The translations under genes were made by a program, and so were the position numbers. Of a stretch of DNA of 64,000 nt, positions 50,292 through 58,929 are shown one piece after another. The notes beneath the pieces are model-generated. The model saw nothing but the letters and a program-made list of their open reading frames with translations, did no database searches and had not been told where the DNA came from. Source of the stretch: CBDIHH01 sp965279095 (GTDB lineage: Bacteria; Pseudomonadota; Alphaproteobacteria; Caulobacterales; Caulobacteraceae); contig CBDIHH010000007.1 of NCBI GenBank assembly GCA_965279095.1, forward strand, positions 1,063,926 to 1,127,925. The letters run 5' to 3'. Every line of letters begins with the position of its first letter. Position 1 is the first letter of the stretch.

Positions 50292-51222
50292 TCGCCTCGA
50301 TACGGTCCCACAGGATGGCGGCGGCGTTGATGCCGGTGAAGTCCAGCAGCTGCTGGGCGCCCGTGGGCGAGGTGACGTTGATCTCGGTGAGGTAGTCGCC
50401 GATCACGTCGATGCCGACGAAGAGCAGCCCCCGCCGGCGCAGCTCCGGCCCGATGATGGCGCAGATCTCGTGGTCGCGGGCGGTCAGATCCACGGCCTCG
50501 GCGCGGCCGCCGACGGCCAGGTTGGAGCGCACCTGCCCCGTGGCCGGCACCCGGTTGATGGCGCCCACCGGCTCGCCGTCCACCAGCAGGATGCGCTTGT
50601 CGCCGGCGGCCACCGCCGGCAGGAACTTCTGGGCGATCACCGGCTCACGGCTGATGGCGGCGTGCAGCTCCATCAGCGCGCCGAGGTTGGGGTCGTCCGC
50701 CTTCAGGCGCACCACGCCAGACCCGCCGCCGCCGTAGAGGGGCTTCAGCACCATGTCCCCGTGGCGCTGGCGGAAATCCTCGATCGCGGCCATGTCGGCG
50801 GTGATCAGGGTCGGCGGCTGCAGGCCGGGGAAGCCGGTGACGAACAGCTTTTCCGGGGCGTTGCGCACCTCGGTGGGGTTATTGACCACCAGGGTCTGGG
50901 GGTGGATGGCGTCGAGGAAATGGGTGGCGGTGATGTAGGCCATGTCGAAGGGCGGGTCCTGGCGCATCAGCACCACGTCCACCTGGGCGAGGTCGAGCAC
51001 CTCGACCTCGCCCAGGGTGTGGTGGTCGCCCACCAGCCGGCGCAGCTGCAGAGGCCGCGCCCGCGCCGTGACCTTGCCGTCCTCGAAGGCGAGGCGCTCG
51101 GGCTGGTAGACCCACAGGGCGTGCCCGCGCGCCTGCGCCTGCTCCATCATCAGGAAGGTCGTGTCGGTGTTGATGTTGATCCCCTCGACGGGATCCATCT
51201 GGACGGCGACCTTCAAGGCCAT
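50275..51222 (-). CDS. gshB: Glutathione synthetase
   Basis: A 315-aa ATP-grasp enzyme that adds glycine to gamma-glutamylcysteine. MALKVAVQMDPVEGININTDTTFLMMEQAQARG, RQDPPFDMAY, NNPTEVRNAPEKLFV, the ATP loop KPLYGGGGSGVVRL and VGIDVIGDYLTEINVTSPTG are family signatures. MALKVAVQ is taken as start; an in-frame ATG 15 bases upstream is possible. Confidence 0.96.
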   Translation of the reverse strand: MALKVAVQMDPVEGININTDTTFLMMEQAQARGHALWVYQPERLAFEDGKVTARARPLQLRRLVGDHHTLGEVEVLDLAQVDVVLMRQDPPFDMAYITATHFLDAIHPQTLVVNNPTEVRNAPEKLFVTGFPGLQPPTLITADMAAIEDFRQRHGDMVLKPLYGGGGSGVVRLKADDPNLGALMELHAAISREPVIAQKFLPAVAAGDKRILLVDGEPVGAINRVPATGQVRSNLAVGGRAEAVDLTARDHEICAIIGPELRRRGLLFVGIDVIGDYLTEINVTSPTGAQQLLDFTGINAAAILWDRIEAIRAGR

Positions 51223-51562
51223 GGGGCGGCTCCGCAACGGTGTGGGGTGCAGTTAGGGCCTGGGGCGAGGTTGGGCAAGACGCCCTGATCCTCCCCTGTC
51301 CCGAAGAGGACGGGGGAGGGGGACCCCGAAGGGGTGGAGGGAGCGAGGGGAAGAAGCGCAGGGCATGCGGTTCGCCCCCTTGTCTGTTGAAGCTCTGCTC
51401 CGTCACCCCGCTCTTCGGCGGGGTGACACCTCCCCCGTCCTCTGCGGGACAGGGGAGGATAAGCGGTCGTGGCCCGGCCCTCAGTTCAGCCCCCTCCACC
51501 CCCGCTCTTCGAGCGGCGGTCCCCCTCCCCCGCCCTGCGGCCGGGGGAGGATCCACGACCCA
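51223..51562. repeat. Intergenic block of palindromic repeats (family C)
   Basis: A 340-base gap between gshB and the SirB1-like gene without coding sequence. A 33-bp arm at 51287-51319 (beginning GATCCTCCCCTGTCCCG) recurs inverted at 51429-51461, with three mismatches. Between them lies a GTCACCCCGCTCTTCGGCGG GGTGAC hairpin near 51408-51433. A third unit of the same type (CTCCCCC...GGGGGAGGAT) lies at 51519-51552. Confidence 0.8.
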
Positions 51563-52399
51563 TCAGTTCAGTTTCATCCGCACCCGCTCGCGGGCGGCCC
51601 GAGCGGCGATGGCGGCGCCGCCGTCCAGTTGCTGGGCGCGGTTGAAGGCCTCGAGCGCCCCGGCCAGGGCGCCCTGACCCTCGCGGGCGGCGGCGACGTC
51701 GATCCAGGGGCGGTGGTCGGCCGGGTCGAGCAGGGCCCGGCGCAGGGCCGAGCGTTCGGCGCGGCTCCAGTCACCCCGGGCCTGGGCGCGGGCGAAAATG
51801 TTGTTCTGCAGGCGCAGCAGCACCTGGCGGGGTCTCACCGGCGCCATCAGCAGGTCCAGGCGGTCGGCGATGTCCGGTGTGAGGCCGGCGCGCAGGGCCC
51901 GTCGGGTCAGCTCCGACGGCAGCACCACCCGCCCCTCGCTGAACGGGTCCAGCGCCAGAGGGCCTTCCCCGGTCTCGATGCGCAGCAGGAAATGCCCGGG
52001 AAAATCGACCCCCTGGACCACCAGCCCCCCGCGGCGGGCGGCCTCCAGGTAGAGGACGCCGAGGGCCACGGGAATGCCCTTGCGGCGCTCGGCCACCGAC
52101 AGGATGTCGGCGTTTTCCGGGGCGTCATAGCTGAGCAGGTCGCCGGAGAACTGGAAGTCGCCGGCCAGGGTCTCCGCCAGGGCCTCCTCCGGGGACTCGC
52201 TCTCCAGCCGGATCTTCAGCCGGGCGGCCATCTGCTCCATCAGGGCATGGATAGCCCGCGCGTCCCGCGCCGGCTCCTCATGCAAGGCGCAGGCGACGGC
52301 GGCCTCGAACAGGGGGAAGGCCTCGTCGGTGGCCTCGCCGGCCTCGATCAGCAGGCGCTCGGCCTGGTCGCGGGTCATGCCGCCTCCGCTAGCGGCCAT
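51563..52399 (-). CDS. SirB1-family protein (transglutaminase-like plus TPR-like)
   Basis: A 278-aa protein of the SirB1 family. The core at about residues 90-165 (GDLLSYDAPENADILSVAERRKGIPVALGVLYLEAARR, GVDFPGHFLLRIETGEGP) is a transglutaminase-like fold, and the C-terminal NNIFARAQARGDWSRAERSALRRALLDP and following helices are TPR-like. Family role is unclear, although it is often called a regulator of Nif or cell-wall functions. Alternative start at 52378 (MTRDQAER). Confidence 0.85.
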   Translation of the reverse strand: MAASGGGMTRDQAERLLIEAGEATDEAFPLFEAAVACALHEEPARDARAIHALMEQMAARLKIRLESESPEEALAETLAGDFQFSGDLLSYDAPENADILSVAERRKGIPVALGVLYLEAARRGGLVVQGVDFPGHFLLRIETGEGPLALDPFSEGRVVLPSELTRRALRAGLTPDIADRLDLLMAPVRPRQVLLRLQNNIFARAQARGDWSRAERSALRRALLDPADHRPWIDVAAAREGQGALAGALEAFNRAQQLDGGAAIAARAARERVRMKLN

Positions 52400-52425
52400 G
52401 GTCGCTCCGGCCGCGCGGCCCCTGT

Positions 52426-52839
52426 TTATCGTGGTTCATCGGATGGCCAAGCGTTGCCGATGTGGCGGGGCCAGGCGGCCGGGCTCCATCCGCCGCGGGT
52501 CAGGGCGATCAGGTCCAGCCGGACCATCAACCCCTTCAGGCCGTTGCGCCGCGCCGCCAGGGCTGCGCCCGCCCGGCGCAGGCGGTCGCGCTGGACGGTG
52601 GACACGGCGTTCAGCGCCTCGTCCAGGGTCATGCGCAGCTTCACCTCCACCACCGCCAGCACCCGGCCGCGCTGGGCCAGCAGGTCGATCTCGCCGTGCG
52701 GCGTCTTCAGACGGAACCCCAGGATGCGATAGCCCTTGGCCATCAGCAGCAGGGCCGCCAGCACCTCTCCGCGCCGCCCGGCCAGGCGCGACGCCCGCCC
52801 ACGGGCCCGGCGCGCGGGGGAGGGCGGGCGGGCGGTCAT
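52426..52839 (-). CDS. yraN: YraN family (UPF0102) nuclease-like protein
   Basis: A 137-aa Holliday-junction-resolvase-like fold protein. GRRGEVLAALLLMAKGYRIL, then GEIDLLAQRGRVLAVVEVKLR holds the Asp and Glu-x-Lys of the PD-(D/E)xK pattern, and FRLKTPHGEID fits UPF0102. Its biochemical role is not settled. The rsmI stop overlaps its start (ATGA). Confidence 0.9.
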   Translation of the reverse strand: MTARPPSPARRARGRASRLAGRRGEVLAALLLMAKGYRILGFRLKTPHGEIDLLAQRGRVLAVVEVKLRMTLDEALNAVSTVQRDRLRRAGAALAARRNGLKGLMVRLDLIALTRGGWSPAAWPRHIGNAWPSDEPR

Positions 52840-53705
52840 CGCTCGCCCCGAATGGCCAGCGCCAGCTGGTAGAGCTCGCGCCGGGGCCGCCCCAGGGCCC
52901 GCGCCACCTCGGCGGCGGCCTCCGCGGGCCCCGCCCGCTGCAGGGCCGCGCGCAGGGCGGTCTCCACATCGGCTTCGCTGGCCGCCTCGGCCTCGCCGGG
53001 CCCGACCAGGACCACGATCTCGCCCTTGGGCTTCTGCAGACGGGGATCCGCCGCCAGGGCGTCAAGGGGGCCGCGGATGCACTGCTCGAACAGCTTGGTC
53101 AGCTCGCGGGCCACGGCGGCCTCACGGGGCCCGAACACCTCGGCCATGTCCCTCAGGCTGGCGGGCAGCCGCGAGCCGCCCTCGAAGAACACCAGGGTCG
53201 CGCGCACCGGGGCCAGTTCGGCGAACAGGGCCCGGCGGCCGGCGGTCTTGGGGGGCGGAAAGCCCGCGAACAGGAAGCGGTCGGTGGGCAGTCCGGCGAT
53301 GGCCAGGGCGGCGAGGGGGGCCGAGGCGCCCGGCGCCGCGAACACCGGCAGGCCCAGCTGGCCCGCCTCGCGCACCAGCCGGAAGCCGGGGTCCGACACC
53401 AGGGGGGTGCCGGCGTCCGACACCAGGGCGATGCGGCCCCCCGCGGCCAGGGCCTGCAACACCCCCGGCCGCGCCGCCTCGGCGGCGTGGTCGTCGTAGC
53501 GCTGCAGCTTGGCCTTCAGGCCGAAGGCGGCCATGAGCCGGCCGGCCACCCGGGTGTCCTCGGCCAGCACCAGGTCGGCGCGGGAGAGGATGTCCAGGGC
53601 CCGCAGGGTGATGTCGCGCAGGTTGCCGATGGGAGTCGAGACGACATAGAGGCCGGGATCTAGGGGAGCGACCGAGAGGGCCGGCGGCGCCGGATGGTCG
53701 ACCAA
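52836..53705 (-). CDS. rsmI: 16S rRNA (cytidine1402-2'-O)-methyltransferase
   Basis: A 289-aa SAM enzyme that methylates C1402 of 16S rRNA. VSTPIGNLRDITLRALDIL, LAEDTRVAGRLMAAF, VSDAGTPLVSDPG, and FAGFPPPK are signatures of RsmI. Pairing with yraN just downstream is common in bacteria. Confidence 0.95.
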   Translation of the reverse strand: MVDHPAPPALSVAPLDPGLYVVSTPIGNLRDITLRALDILSRADLVLAEDTRVAGRLMAAFGLKAKLQRYDDHAAEAARPGVLQALAAGGRIALVSDAGTPLVSDPGFRLVREAGQLGLPVFAAPGASAPLAALAIAGLPTDRFLFAGFPPPKTAGRRALFAELAPVRATLVFFEGGSRLPASLRDMAEVFGPREAAVARELTKLFEQCIRGPLDALAADPRLQKPKGEIVVLVGPGEAEAASEADVETALRAALQRAGPAEAAAEVARALGRPRRELYQLALAIRGER

Positions 53706-53707
53706 GG

Positions 53708-54712
53708 TCAGCCCGCCGTCGTGGGCAGGGGCGTCTCGACGATGACCCGGTCGGGGGGGCGGTGTCCGTCGAGGAAGGTGCGGATGTTGACGATCACCTT
53801 CTCGCCCATCTCCACCCGCGCCTCCACCGTGGCCGAACCCATGTGGGGCAGGAGCACGACGTTGTTCAGCCCCAGGAGCTTGGGATTGATGGCCGGTTCG
53901 CGCTCATAGACGTCCAGGCCCGCCCCCGAGATGCCGCCGGAGGCCAGCAGCTGGGCCAGGGCCTCTTCGTCGATGACCTCGCCGCGGCTGGTGTTGACGA
54001 CGATGGCGTGGGGCTGCAGCAGGCGCAGCCGGCGGGCGGACAGCAGGTGGAAGGTGGCGGGGGTGTGGGGGCAGTTGACCGAGACGATGTCGGCCCGGGC
54101 CAGCATCTGGTCGAGGCTCTCCCAATAGGTCGCCTCCAGGGGACCGGAGATCAGCGGGCTCACGGGCTTGCGGTTGTGGTAGTGGATGGCCAGGCCGAAG
54201 GCCCTCGCCCGCCGGGCCAGGGCCTGACCGATGCGGCCCATGCCGACGATTCCGAGGGACTTGCCGCCGATGCGCCGACCCAGCATCCAGTTGGGCGACC
54301 AGCCCTGGAAGCCGCCCTCGCGCACCAGCAAGGCGCCCTCGACCAGCCGTCGTCCCGTGGCCAGGATCAGGGCCATGGTCATGTCCGCCGTGTCCTCGGT
54401 CAGGACGCCCGGCGTATTGGTGACGGTGATGCCCCGCGCCGCCGCCGCCGCCAGGTCGATATGGTCGACGCCGGCGCCGAAATTGGCGATCAGCTTCAAC
54501 TGCGGCCCGGCCTGGGCCAAGATGTCCGCGTCGATTCGGTCGGTCACCGTCGGCGCCAGGACATCGGCCGTTCGCACGGCCGCCATCAGGGCGTCGCGGG
54601 TCATGGGCTGGTCGGCGAGGTTGAACTCGGCGTCGAACAGCTCCTGCATCCGCGCCTCGACGAGGTCCGGCAGCTTCCTGGTGACAACGACTTTGGGCGT
54701 AACGGCTGGCAT
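53708..54712 (-). CDS. D-isomer specific 2-hydroxyacid dehydrogenase (glyoxylate/hydroxypyruvate reductase type)
   Basis: A 334-aa NAD(P)-linked reductase. The NAD site is SLGIVGMGRIGQALARRARAF; the catalytic Arg lies in NTSRGEVIDEEAL, Glu in DVYEREPAIN and His in LLPHMGSATVEARVEMG. The N-terminal part NFGAGVDHIDLAAAAARG is typical. Substrate could be glyoxylate or hydroxypyruvate. The start MPAVTPKVV is chosen; the frame extends upstream without homology. Confidence 0.88.
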   Translation of the reverse strand: MPAVTPKVVVTRKLPDLVEARMQELFDAEFNLADQPMTRDALMAAVRTADVLAPTVTDRIDADILAQAGPQLKLIANFGAGVDHIDLAAAAARGITVTNTPGVLTEDTADMTMALILATGRRLVEGALLVREGGFQGWSPNWMLGRRIGGKSLGIVGMGRIGQALARRARAFGLAIHYHNRKPVSPLISGPLEATYWESLDQMLARADIVSVNCPHTPATFHLLSARRLRLLQPHAIVVNTSRGEVIDEEALAQLLASGGISGAGLDVYEREPAINPKLLGLNNVVLLPHMGSATVEARVEMGEKVIVNIRTFLDGHRPPDRVIVETPLPTTAG

Positions 54713-54770
54713 GGTCGATTCTGTGGGCGCGCACGCCGGGGTCGAAAGAACCTCTAGCGGCAAGGGGGCC

Positions 54771-55295
54771 GTGTTCAAAGGGGGCGGCTCCAAAAGAGCG
54801 GGGTTCAGCGGCCTTCTGGTCGCCGCCGCCCTGGCCCTTCCCGTCGCCGCGGCGGAACCGCCGGAGCGCTCGACGCCCTCCGGCCTGCCGGTGCCGCGCT
54901 ACGTCACCCTCAAGTTCGACGAGGTCAACGCCCGCGCCGGCCCCGGCGACGACCATCGCCTGCTGTGGATCTACCGGGTGCGCGGCCTGCCGGTGCAGGT
55001 GGTCGCGGAGACCGCCGAATGGCGGCGCATCTGCGATCCAGACCACGGCCTGGCCTGGGTGCACCGGCGCACCACCGACGGCCGGCGGATGGTGATGCAG
55101 GCCCAGTCCGCGGTCCTGCCCCTGCGCGCCGGCCCCAAGCCGGACAGCCGGGTGAGGGCCTATATGGCCCCGCGGTCCTTGGGATCCCTCGACCATTGCA
55201 AGGGCGGATGGTGCCGCATCAAGGTCGACCGCATCGAGGGCTGGGCGCCGGCCAGCGCCCTGTGGGGAACTGCGGAGCCGCCGCAATGCCCGTGA
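54771..55295 (+). CDS. Exported SH3-domain protein
   Basis: A 174-aa protein starting at GTG 54771, with an AAGGGGG just before it; an upstream in-frame ATG at 54711 overlaps the divergent start codon and would bury the signal peptide. MFKGGGSKRAGFSGLLVAAALALPVAAA is a signal peptide. Two bacterial SH3-like repeats follow (NARAGPGDDHRLLWIYRVRGLPVQV, then LPLRAGPKPDSRVRAYMAPRSLG... WCRIKVDRIEGWAPASALWG). It would act in the periplasm or at the wall. Confidence 0.8.
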   Translation: MFKGGGSKRAGFSGLLVAAALALPVAAAEPPERSTPSGLPVPRYVTLKFDEVNARAGPGDDHRLLWIYRVRGLPVQVVAETAEWRRICDPDHGLAWVHRRTTDGRRMVMQAQSAVLPLRAGPKPDSRVRAYMAPRSLGSLDHCKGGWCRIKVDRIEGWAPASALWGTAEPPQCP

Positions 55296-55418
55296 CTGGG
55301 CCCGTGATCGTGGGCGTCGCGGGCCGGCCGGCGCCGCAACGGCGTTGAGGCGCCCCGCCGCCCCGTGCTACGCAGGCCCTCCTTCGGCCCCCGGCCGTTC
55401 CAGCCAAGCGTCGCATCC

Positions 55419-55937
55419 ATGATCCCCGCCAAGTCCAGCTACACCCATGAGGACCTGCTGGCGTGCGCCAGGGGCGAGATGTTCGGCCCGGGCAACGCCC
55501 AGCTGCCGGCGCCGCCGATGCTGATGTTCGACCGCATCGTCGAGATCTCCGCCACGGGCGGCCGGCACAACAAGGGGATGATGGTCGCCGAACTGGATAT
55601 CGACCCCAGCCTCTGGTTCTTCGGCTGCCACTTCATCGGCGACCCGGTGATGCCGGGGTGCCTCGGCCTCGACGCCATGTGGCAGCTGGTGGGCTTTTAT
55701 CTCGGCTGGTCGGGCGCGCCGGGCCGTGGCCGGGCCCTCGGGGTCGGCGAGGTCAAGTTCACCGGCCAGGTCACCCCGGCGGTGAAGCGCGTGACCTACA
55801 GGATCGATTTGAAGCGGGTTATCATCCGCAAACTGGTGATGGGCGTGGGCGACGGGGTTCTGGAAGCCGACGGCAAGCCTATCTATGAGGCGTCCGACCT
55901 TCGGGTCGGCCTGTTCGACGCCAAGGATCTCCTCTGA
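55419..55937 (+). CDS. fabA: 3-hydroxyacyl-ACP dehydratase/isomerase FabA
   Basis: A 172-aa enzyme that starts anaerobic-type unsaturated fatty acid synthesis by dehydrating 3-hydroxydecanoyl-ACP and isomerising the double bond. PPMLMFDRIVEIS, the active-site FGCHFIGDPVMPGCLGLDAMWQL with His and Asp, and LKFTGQV-like VKFTGQVTPAVKRVTY are typical. Length is normal. Forms a two-gene operon with fabB. Confidence 0.97.
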   Translation: MIPAKSSYTHEDLLACARGEMFGPGNAQLPAPPMLMFDRIVEISATGGRHNKGMMVAELDIDPSLWFFGCHFIGDPVMPGCLGLDAMWQLVGFYLGWSGAPGRGRALGVGEVKFTGQVTPAVKRVTYRIDLKRVIIRKLVMGVGDGVLEADGKPIYEASDLRVGLFDAKDLL

Positions 55938-56021
55938 TCCTGGCTGGTGGGGTCCCCGAGATCTGACGGGGCCCGTTGCGCGAGGCCCGCCGTTCTTACC
56001 GGGCCCGCTGTTGACTGAGGT

Positions 56022-57239
56022 ATGACCATGCGCCGTGTTGCCATCACCGGGCTCGGCATCGTCTCGTCCATCGGCAATGACGCGGACGCCGTGCTGGCCT
56101 CCCTGCGCGAGAGCCGCTCAGGGGTGGTGGCGGCGCCGGAATACGCCGAGCTCGGCTTCCGCTGCCAGGTCCATGCCACGGCGAAGATCGACTGGGAGGC
56201 GCATGTCGACCGCCGCGCGGCCCGGTTCCTGGCCCCCGGCGCCGCCTATGGCCATATCGCCATGGAGCAGGCCATCGCCGACTCCGGCCTGACTGCCGAC
56301 GAGGTGTCGAACGAGCGCACCGGCCTGATCGTGGGCTCCGGCGGCCCCTCCACCCGCGCCATCGTCCAGGCCTATGACATCACCAAGGAGAAGGGGCCCA
56401 AGCGGATCGGTCCCTTCGCCGTGCCCAAGGCCATGAGCTCGGGACCCTCGGCGGTGCTGTCGACCTGGTTCAAGATCAAGGGCATCAACTATTCGATCTC
56501 CTCGGCCTGCGCGACCTCGACCCACTGCATCGGCGCCGCCGCCGAGCAGATCATGATGGGCAAGCAGGACATCATGTTCGCCGGCGGGACCGAGGAGCTG
56601 GACTGGACCCTGTCGAACCTGTTCGACGCCATGGGCGCCATGTCGTCGAACTTCAACGACACGCCGGAAAAGGCCTCGCGGGCCTATGACGTGCGCCGAG
56701 ACGGCTTCGTCATCGCCGGCGGCGCCGGCATCGTCGTGCTGGAAGACCTCGACCGCGCCCGGGCGCGGGGGGCGAAGATCTACGCCGAGATCGTCGGCTA
56801 CGCGGCCAACTCCGACGGCTACGACATGGTCGCCCCCTCGGGCGAGGGGGCGGTGCGCTGCATGCGCATGGCCCTGCAGGGGGTGGACAGCCCCATCGAC
56901 TATCTGAACCCGCACGGCACCTCGACCCCGGTGGGCGACTCCCGCGAGATGGAGGCGGTGCGCGAGGTGTTCGGCGACAACCTGCCCCTGATCTCGTCGA
57001 CCAAGTCCCTGACCGGCCACTCCCTCGGCGCCGCCGGGGCGCAGGAGGCGATCTATTGCCTGCTGATGCTGGGCAACGACTTCGTGGCCGAGAGCGCCAA
57101 TATCGAGGAGCTGGACCCGGCCTTCGAGGGCATGAACATCGTGCGCCAGCGCATCGACCGCCGCATCGACACGGTGATGTCCAACAGCTTCGGCTTCGGC
57201 GGGACGAACGGGTGCCTGGTGATGCGGCGGGTAGACTAG
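56022..57239 (+). CDS. fabB: 3-oxoacyl-ACP synthase I (FabB)
   Basis: A 405-aa condensing enzyme for unsaturated fatty acid elongation. The active Cys is in SISSACATSTHCIGAA, and the two His are in LNPHGTSTPVGD and SLTGHSLGAAGAQEAIY; the C-terminal NSFGFGGTNGCLVMRR is characteristic. Two start codons lie close (56022 and 56028). It lies 84 bases after fabA. Confidence 0.97.
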   Translation: MTMRRVAITGLGIVSSIGNDADAVLASLRESRSGVVAAPEYAELGFRCQVHATAKIDWEAHVDRRAARFLAPGAAYGHIAMEQAIADSGLTADEVSNERTGLIVGSGGPSTRAIVQAYDITKEKGPKRIGPFAVPKAMSSGPSAVLSTWFKIKGINYSISSACATSTHCIGAAAEQIMMGKQDIMFAGGTEELDWTLSNLFDAMGAMSSNFNDTPEKASRAYDVRRDGFVIAGGAGIVVLEDLDRARARGAKIYAEIVGYAANSDGYDMVAPSGEGAVRCMRMALQGVDSPIDYLNPHGTSTPVGDSREMEAVREVFGDNLPLISSTKSLTGHSLGAAGAQEAIYCLLMLGNDFVAESANIEELDPAFEGMNIVRQRIDRRIDTVMSNSFGFGGTNGCLVMRRVD

Positions 57240-57563
57240 TCAGGGCAGAAAGCGTGGCACGCGGGCTTTCAGTATCTTGATCAAGCTCGCATCCATGAAC
57301 TCATAGTCGTCCGGGATGTCCAGGCACACGACCCGAGCCTGCTTGATGTGAGCTCGGAATCGCTTGCTCAGCCGAGTTCGGTGAGCCCTCTCCATCACGA
57401 AGATCAAGTCGGCGCTCTCCACCATCTCGGCAGTGAGCGGCTCGATGGCGTCGTGGTTCAGGCCTGCTGAACGGACCTCGATTCCCGGCCAGTTCGCGAA
57501 CACCTGCTCCGCCGTCGGGCTTCGCAGCCGGTTCTGGCTGCAGATAAACAAGACCTGCTTCAT
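57240..57563 (-). CDS. Low-molecular-weight phosphotyrosine phosphatase-like protein
   Basis: A 107-aa protein of the LMW-PTP fold, shorter than the usual 150 aa. ICSQNRLRSPTAEQVF holds the CX5R(S) active site (Cys8, Arg14), and the later LDIPDDYEFMD is the acid loop. In other loci such proteins control exopolysaccharide kinases. Base composition is lower in GC than the neighbours, which suggests recent gain. Confidence 0.8.
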   Translation of the reverse strand: MKQVLFICSQNRLRSPTAEQVFANWPGIEVRSAGLNHDAIEPLTAEMVESADLIFVMERAHRTRLSKRFRAHIKQARVVCLDIPDDYEFMDASLIKILKARVPRFLP

Positions 57564-57807
57564 GTCGCCTCGGACGACGGCTGTTTGAGGTTTCCGAACC
57601 CTCGGCCCCTTAACCTCATGGAGGCCAGTGTGCGCTCGGGCCTGACCGCGTCAAGGTTGGCCCGCAGGGCCATCGCTGCGCGACGCGGCGCAGCCGCGAC
57701 CTTGACCCGGCCAGTCCCGAGCGCTGCAATCTCGCCAAGAGGTTCAGGGACAGAACTGTTCTCCTGTGATGGGGGAGGGCAAGATTGTCGACCCGCCCTC
57801 AATCTCC

Positions 57808-57927
57808 GTCATCCCGGCCGCAGCGTAGCGGAGAGCCGGGACCCAGCCGCGCGACGGCGCCGTGCGGACCGCCAGGGCGGCGCTTGCTGCGTTCCGGATC
57901 GACCCTGCGGGCCGTCCGGGATGACGG
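57808..57927. repeat. Palindromic pair before fabI (family A-like)
   Basis: Left arm CGTCATCCCGGCCGC with a stem ending AGCCGGGACCCAG (to 57846), right arm ending GTCCGGGATGACGG at 57927. The ACCCAG after the left stem is shared with family A. Confidence 0.6.
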
Positions 57928-58047
57928 TTTTGAACCCGCCGCGAGACGACGGCCGGAGGCGGCGCTGCCCCCTCCACCAGCCTGCGGCTGGTCCCCCTCC
58001 CCCAGTCGCCCGCTGCCGCGGGCTCCGGGGGAGGAGTACAAGCGCCC

Positions 58048-58073
58048 TTGCCCCCTTCGTCGGCGCCTATAAA
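58048..58073 (+). promoter_or_regulatory. Possible fabI promoter
   Basis: TTGCCC at 58048-58053 and TATAAA at 58068-58073, spaced 14 bases. The short spacer suits the Caulobacter-type vegetative promoter better than the E. coli form. It lies 36 bases before the fabI start. Confidence 0.4.
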
Positions 58074-58108
58074 ACCCGTCCAACAATACCGTGTAGGGAA
58101 GAGACGAC

Positions 58109-58929
58109 ATGGCTGAAGGCTGGGACCTGCCCAAGGGCGAGCTGCTGCGCGGCAAGAAGGGCCTGGTTATGGGGGTCGCCAACGGCGATTCCATCGCCTG
58201 GGGCATCGCCTCGCAGTGCGCCGCCCAGGGGGCGGAGCTGGCCTTCACCTATGCCGGCGAGTCCCTCGAGCGCCGGGTGCGGCCCCTGGCCGAGAGCGTC
58301 GGCGCCAAGCTCCTGGTCCCCGCCGACGTGCTCGACGACGCCTCCATGGACGCGGCCTTCGCCGCCGTGGAGCAGCAGTTCGGGACCCTCGACTTTTTGG
58401 TCCACTCCATCGCCTTCGCCGACCGCAACCAGCTGAAGGGGTCCTTCGTCGAGAACACCACCCGCGACAGCTTCCTGCTGGCCATGAACATCTCGGTCTA
58501 CAGCTTCGTGGACAGCGCCCGTCGGGCCTCCAAGCTGATGCCCAATGGGGGCTCCATCCTGACCATGACCTACCTGGGCGCCGAGCGAGCCATTCCCAAC
58601 TACAACACCATGGGCGTGGCCAAGGCCGGGCTGGAGGCCGCCACCCGTTACGCGGCCCGCGACCTGGGCCCCCAGGGGATCCGCGTCAACGCCATCTCCG
58701 CCGGGGTGATGCGCACCCTGTCCCTGGCGGGATCTCCGGCGGGCGCAAGAAGCTGGGCGAGGCGCGAGCCTACAGCGCCCTCAAGGAAGACACTGCGATG
58801 GAAGGGGTGGCCGGCGCCGCCCTGTGGCTGCTGTCGGACCTCGGCCGATCCACCACCGGCGAGGTCGTCCACGTGGACGCCGGCTTCCACATGATGGGGC
58901 CGCCGGACGACGAGGCGGCCGCGGACTAG
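58109..58929 (+). pseudogene. fabI: Enoyl-ACP reductase FabI, broken by a one-base deletion
   Basis: FabI makes the last reduction of fatty acid elongation. The first part is a good match: VMGVANGDSIAWGIA, LVHSIAFADRNQLKG, TYLGAERAIPNYNTMGVAKAG (Tyr-x6-Lys) and RVNAISAG. After LSLAG the frame fails, but the rest continues in another frame as ISGGRKKLGEARAYSALKED and VHVDAGFHMMGPPDDEAAAD. One missing base near 58731 explains both halves and restores a 273-aa protein. The frame as read ends at 58894. An assembly error is likely, since the gene is usually essential; a real mutation would require another enoyl reductase. Confidence 0.85.

Larger units (their letters stand above)
57564..58108. other. 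Intergenic region between the phosphatase and fabI genes
   Basis: 545 bases. A minus-strand frame (57560-57802, 80 codons) ends in ATGA overlap with the phosphatase start, but its product has no recognisable family and is probably not a gene. A palindromic pair lies at 57808-57927 and a CCCCCTC/GGGGGAGG repeat like that at 51223-51562 near 57965-58036. A promoter-like TATAAA lies at 58068-58073. Confidence 0.5.

Noticed and set aside
57560..57802. An 80-codon minus-strand frame as a gene
   Set aside because: The product has no recognisable family and a composition like that of the surrounding repeats. Only the stop overlap with the next gene speaks for it, so it is noted and not annotated as a gene.
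58700..58760. Programmed frameshift in fabI
   Set aside because: There is no slippery heptamer or downstream hairpin, and FabI is not known to need a frameshift. A deletion or sequence error is simpler.
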